Below, piece after piece: positions 63,089-64,000 of a DNA stretch of 64,000 bases; position 1 is the first letter of the stretch, and every line of letters begins with the position of its first letter. The DNA lies in contig JACKLE010000007.1 in the NCBI GenBank assembly GCA_024236075.1, forward strand, positions 53,263 to 117,262, in the 5' to 3' direction. Both the position numbers and the translations under genes were made by a program. The notes below the pieces were generated by a model. That model had not been told where the DNA came from. It made no database searches and saw only the letters and a program-made list of their open reading frames with translations. Origin of the DNA: Alphaproteobacteria bacterium (GTDB taxonomy: Bacteria; Pseudomonadota; Alphaproteobacteria; JACAEB01).

Positions 63089-63409
63089 TCAGTGTCCCTT
63101 GAGAAGCCGGCGGACGCGGCCGTTCCGCCGCCGCACCTCCACGACGAGGCCCTCGCGCGCGCGCACGACCACCTCCTCGCCCGGAGCGAGCCCGACGCTG
63201 GCCCTGGCGCGCCAGCGCTCGCCTTCGACCATGACATAGCCCGAGTCCCCGCTCCATTCGAGGACGTGCCCGCGCGCGCCCGCCATCTCGTTCAGCGGCC
63301 GGCCGAACATGCGCACGAAGTCGAGCGCGCCGGACAGCACGATGACGAGGCCGACGCCGAAGGCGCCGAGAATGAGCCAGATGGCGAGATGCGCGCTCAG
63401 CGGGGCCAT
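63089..63409 (-). CDS. Short NfeD-like membrane protein
   Basis: 106 residues: one membrane helix (LAIWLILGAFGVGLVIVLSGAL) and an OB-fold NfeD C-terminal domain (about 40-105; GARGHVLEWSGDSGYVMVEGERWRARA). It lies between the longer NfeD protein and the slipin with small gaps. Confidence 0.85.
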   Translation of the reverse strand: MAPLSAHLAIWLILGAFGVGLVIVLSGALDFVRMFGRPLNEMAGARGHVLEWSGDSGYVMVEGERWRARASVGLAPGEEVVVRAREGLVVEVRRRNGRVRRLLKGH

Positions 63410-63416
63410 CGGACGG

Positions 63417-64000
63417 TCAGCCCTTCTTCTTCCGGTCGCCTTTCGCGACCACGACGAGCGTGAGGCCGTCGAGCGCCTTGATCGTCACCTCCTGGCCCTC
63501 GGCGAGCGCGTCCTCGGAGCGCGCGCGCCAGGTCTCGCCGTCGGCGTGGACGATGCCCTCGCCGCCCGACCAGCGCACGACGCGCCCCGTCATGCCGATG
63601 AGATTGTCCGCGCCCGTCGCGATGCGCCGGCGCTGCGCCGAGATCGCATAGGTGCCCACGACGAAGACGATGAAGGCGGTCACGCCGACCGTGCCCAGGA
63701 TGAAGGGCAGCGACACCTTGAGCCCCGGCACGTCGGTGTCGAAGAGGAGGAAGGCGCCCGTCCCCATGGCGATGACGCCCCCGACGCCCAGGACCCCGCC
63801 GGAGGTCACGAAGAACTCCGCCGCCAGGAACGCCACCCCGAGGAAGAAGAGCGCCACCCCCGCATAGTTCGTGGGCAGAACGCTCAGCGAATAGAGCCCG
63901 AGGATGAGGCAGATCGCGCCCGCGACGCCGGGAAAGACGCTGCCGGGATTGTAGACCTCCATCAGGAGCCCGATCGTGCCGAGATTCATGAGGAGGAAGG
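63417..64000 (-). CDS. Long NfeD protein (ClpP-class membrane protease), N-terminus beyond window
   Basis: The C-terminal 194 codons are visible: five membrane helices (FLLMNLGTIGLLMEVYNPG ... VPFILGTVGVTAFIVFVVG) and a C-terminal OB-fold (about residues 120-190 of the visible part; IGMTGRVVRWSGGEGIVHADG). Family members have a ClpP-like serine protease domain ahead of this part, which would lie past the right edge. The frame continues open to the edge, so the ATG at 63989 is internal. Confidence 0.88.
   Translation of the reverse strand, partial: FLLMNLGTIGLLMEVYNPGSVFPGVAGAICLILGLYSLSVLPTNYAGVALFFLGVAFLAAEFFVTSGGVLGVGGVIAMGTGAFLLFDTDVPGLKVSLPFILGTVGVTAFIVFVVGTYAISAQRRRIATGADNLIGMTGRVVRWSGGEGIVHADGETWRARSEDALAEGQEVTIKALDGLTLVVVAKGDRKKKG

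Overview
The window is a GC-rich chromosomal segment of an alphaproteobacterium. Evidence: a dcw division/peptidoglycan cluster that continues ftsZ-lpxC-bamD-recN-ligA, a SinR-like XRE regulator of a type common in that class, a type A RNase P RNA, a near-consensus CtrA box upstream of ftsZ and a rhizobial-style phnF/phnM/DUF1045 locus. The order within the class cannot be fixed from the sequence. No tRNA, rRNA, CRISPR, transposase or phage gene was seen. LAYOUT. 1-22.7 kb (almost all minus strand): mraZ-rsmH-ftsL-ftsI-murE-mraY-murD-ftsW-murG-murC-murB-ftsQ-ftsA-ftsZ, then lpxC, an XRE regulator (plus strand), bamD, recN and ligA (cut by the left edge). Most neighbours overlap by a few bases. 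23-26 kb: rnpB, a cytoplasmic-type amidase, a DMT exporter and an SRAP/YedK protein. 26-28.4 kb: an AT-richer gene for a secreted protein of unknown family, and a LacI-type operator. 28.4-35.1 kb: MFS transporter, TPR membrane protein, DjlA-like J/TerB protein, 5-oxoprolinase/hydantoinase. 36-41.5 kb: DUF3108 protein, a Ddl-like ligase, an alpha/beta hydrolase, a membrane-anchored MurF and a rhomboid protease. 41.7-47.9 kb: an FAD oxidase and a sugar-acid type cluster (enolase-superfamily enzyme, uronate-dehydrogenase-like SDR, RraA-like, SnoaL-like, YciI-like, TrmO-like). 48-54.6 kb: an FMN glutamate-synthase-like protein, a periplasmic redoxin/cytochrome c/PHM-like/EF-hand fusion, YqeY, carA and two small proteins. 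54.6-64 kb: GNAT, SDR, receiver plus Hpt, DUF1045-phnM/phnF, queE-queC, cutA, slipin and two NfeD proteins (the last cut by the right edge). HOW THE PARTS FIT. The dcw operon makes peptidoglycan precursors and the divisome, but it lacks both murF (expected between murE and mraY) and ddlB (expected between murB and ftsQ). Those two steps, making the dipeptide and attaching it, are instead encoded together at 37-40.7 kb. The ligase there has a Tyr where DdlB has its acceptor-pocket Ser281, the MurF has an added membrane domain of 4-5 helices, and an alpha/beta hydrolase lies between them. This coordinated displacement is the most interesting signal in the window. Other notable points are a 10-bp-periodic TGGG array upstream of mraZ, an rnpB promoter apparently inside the end of the amidase gene, a possible PHM-type copper enzyme fused to cytochrome c and EF hands, and a phosphonate locus without C-P lyase core genes.
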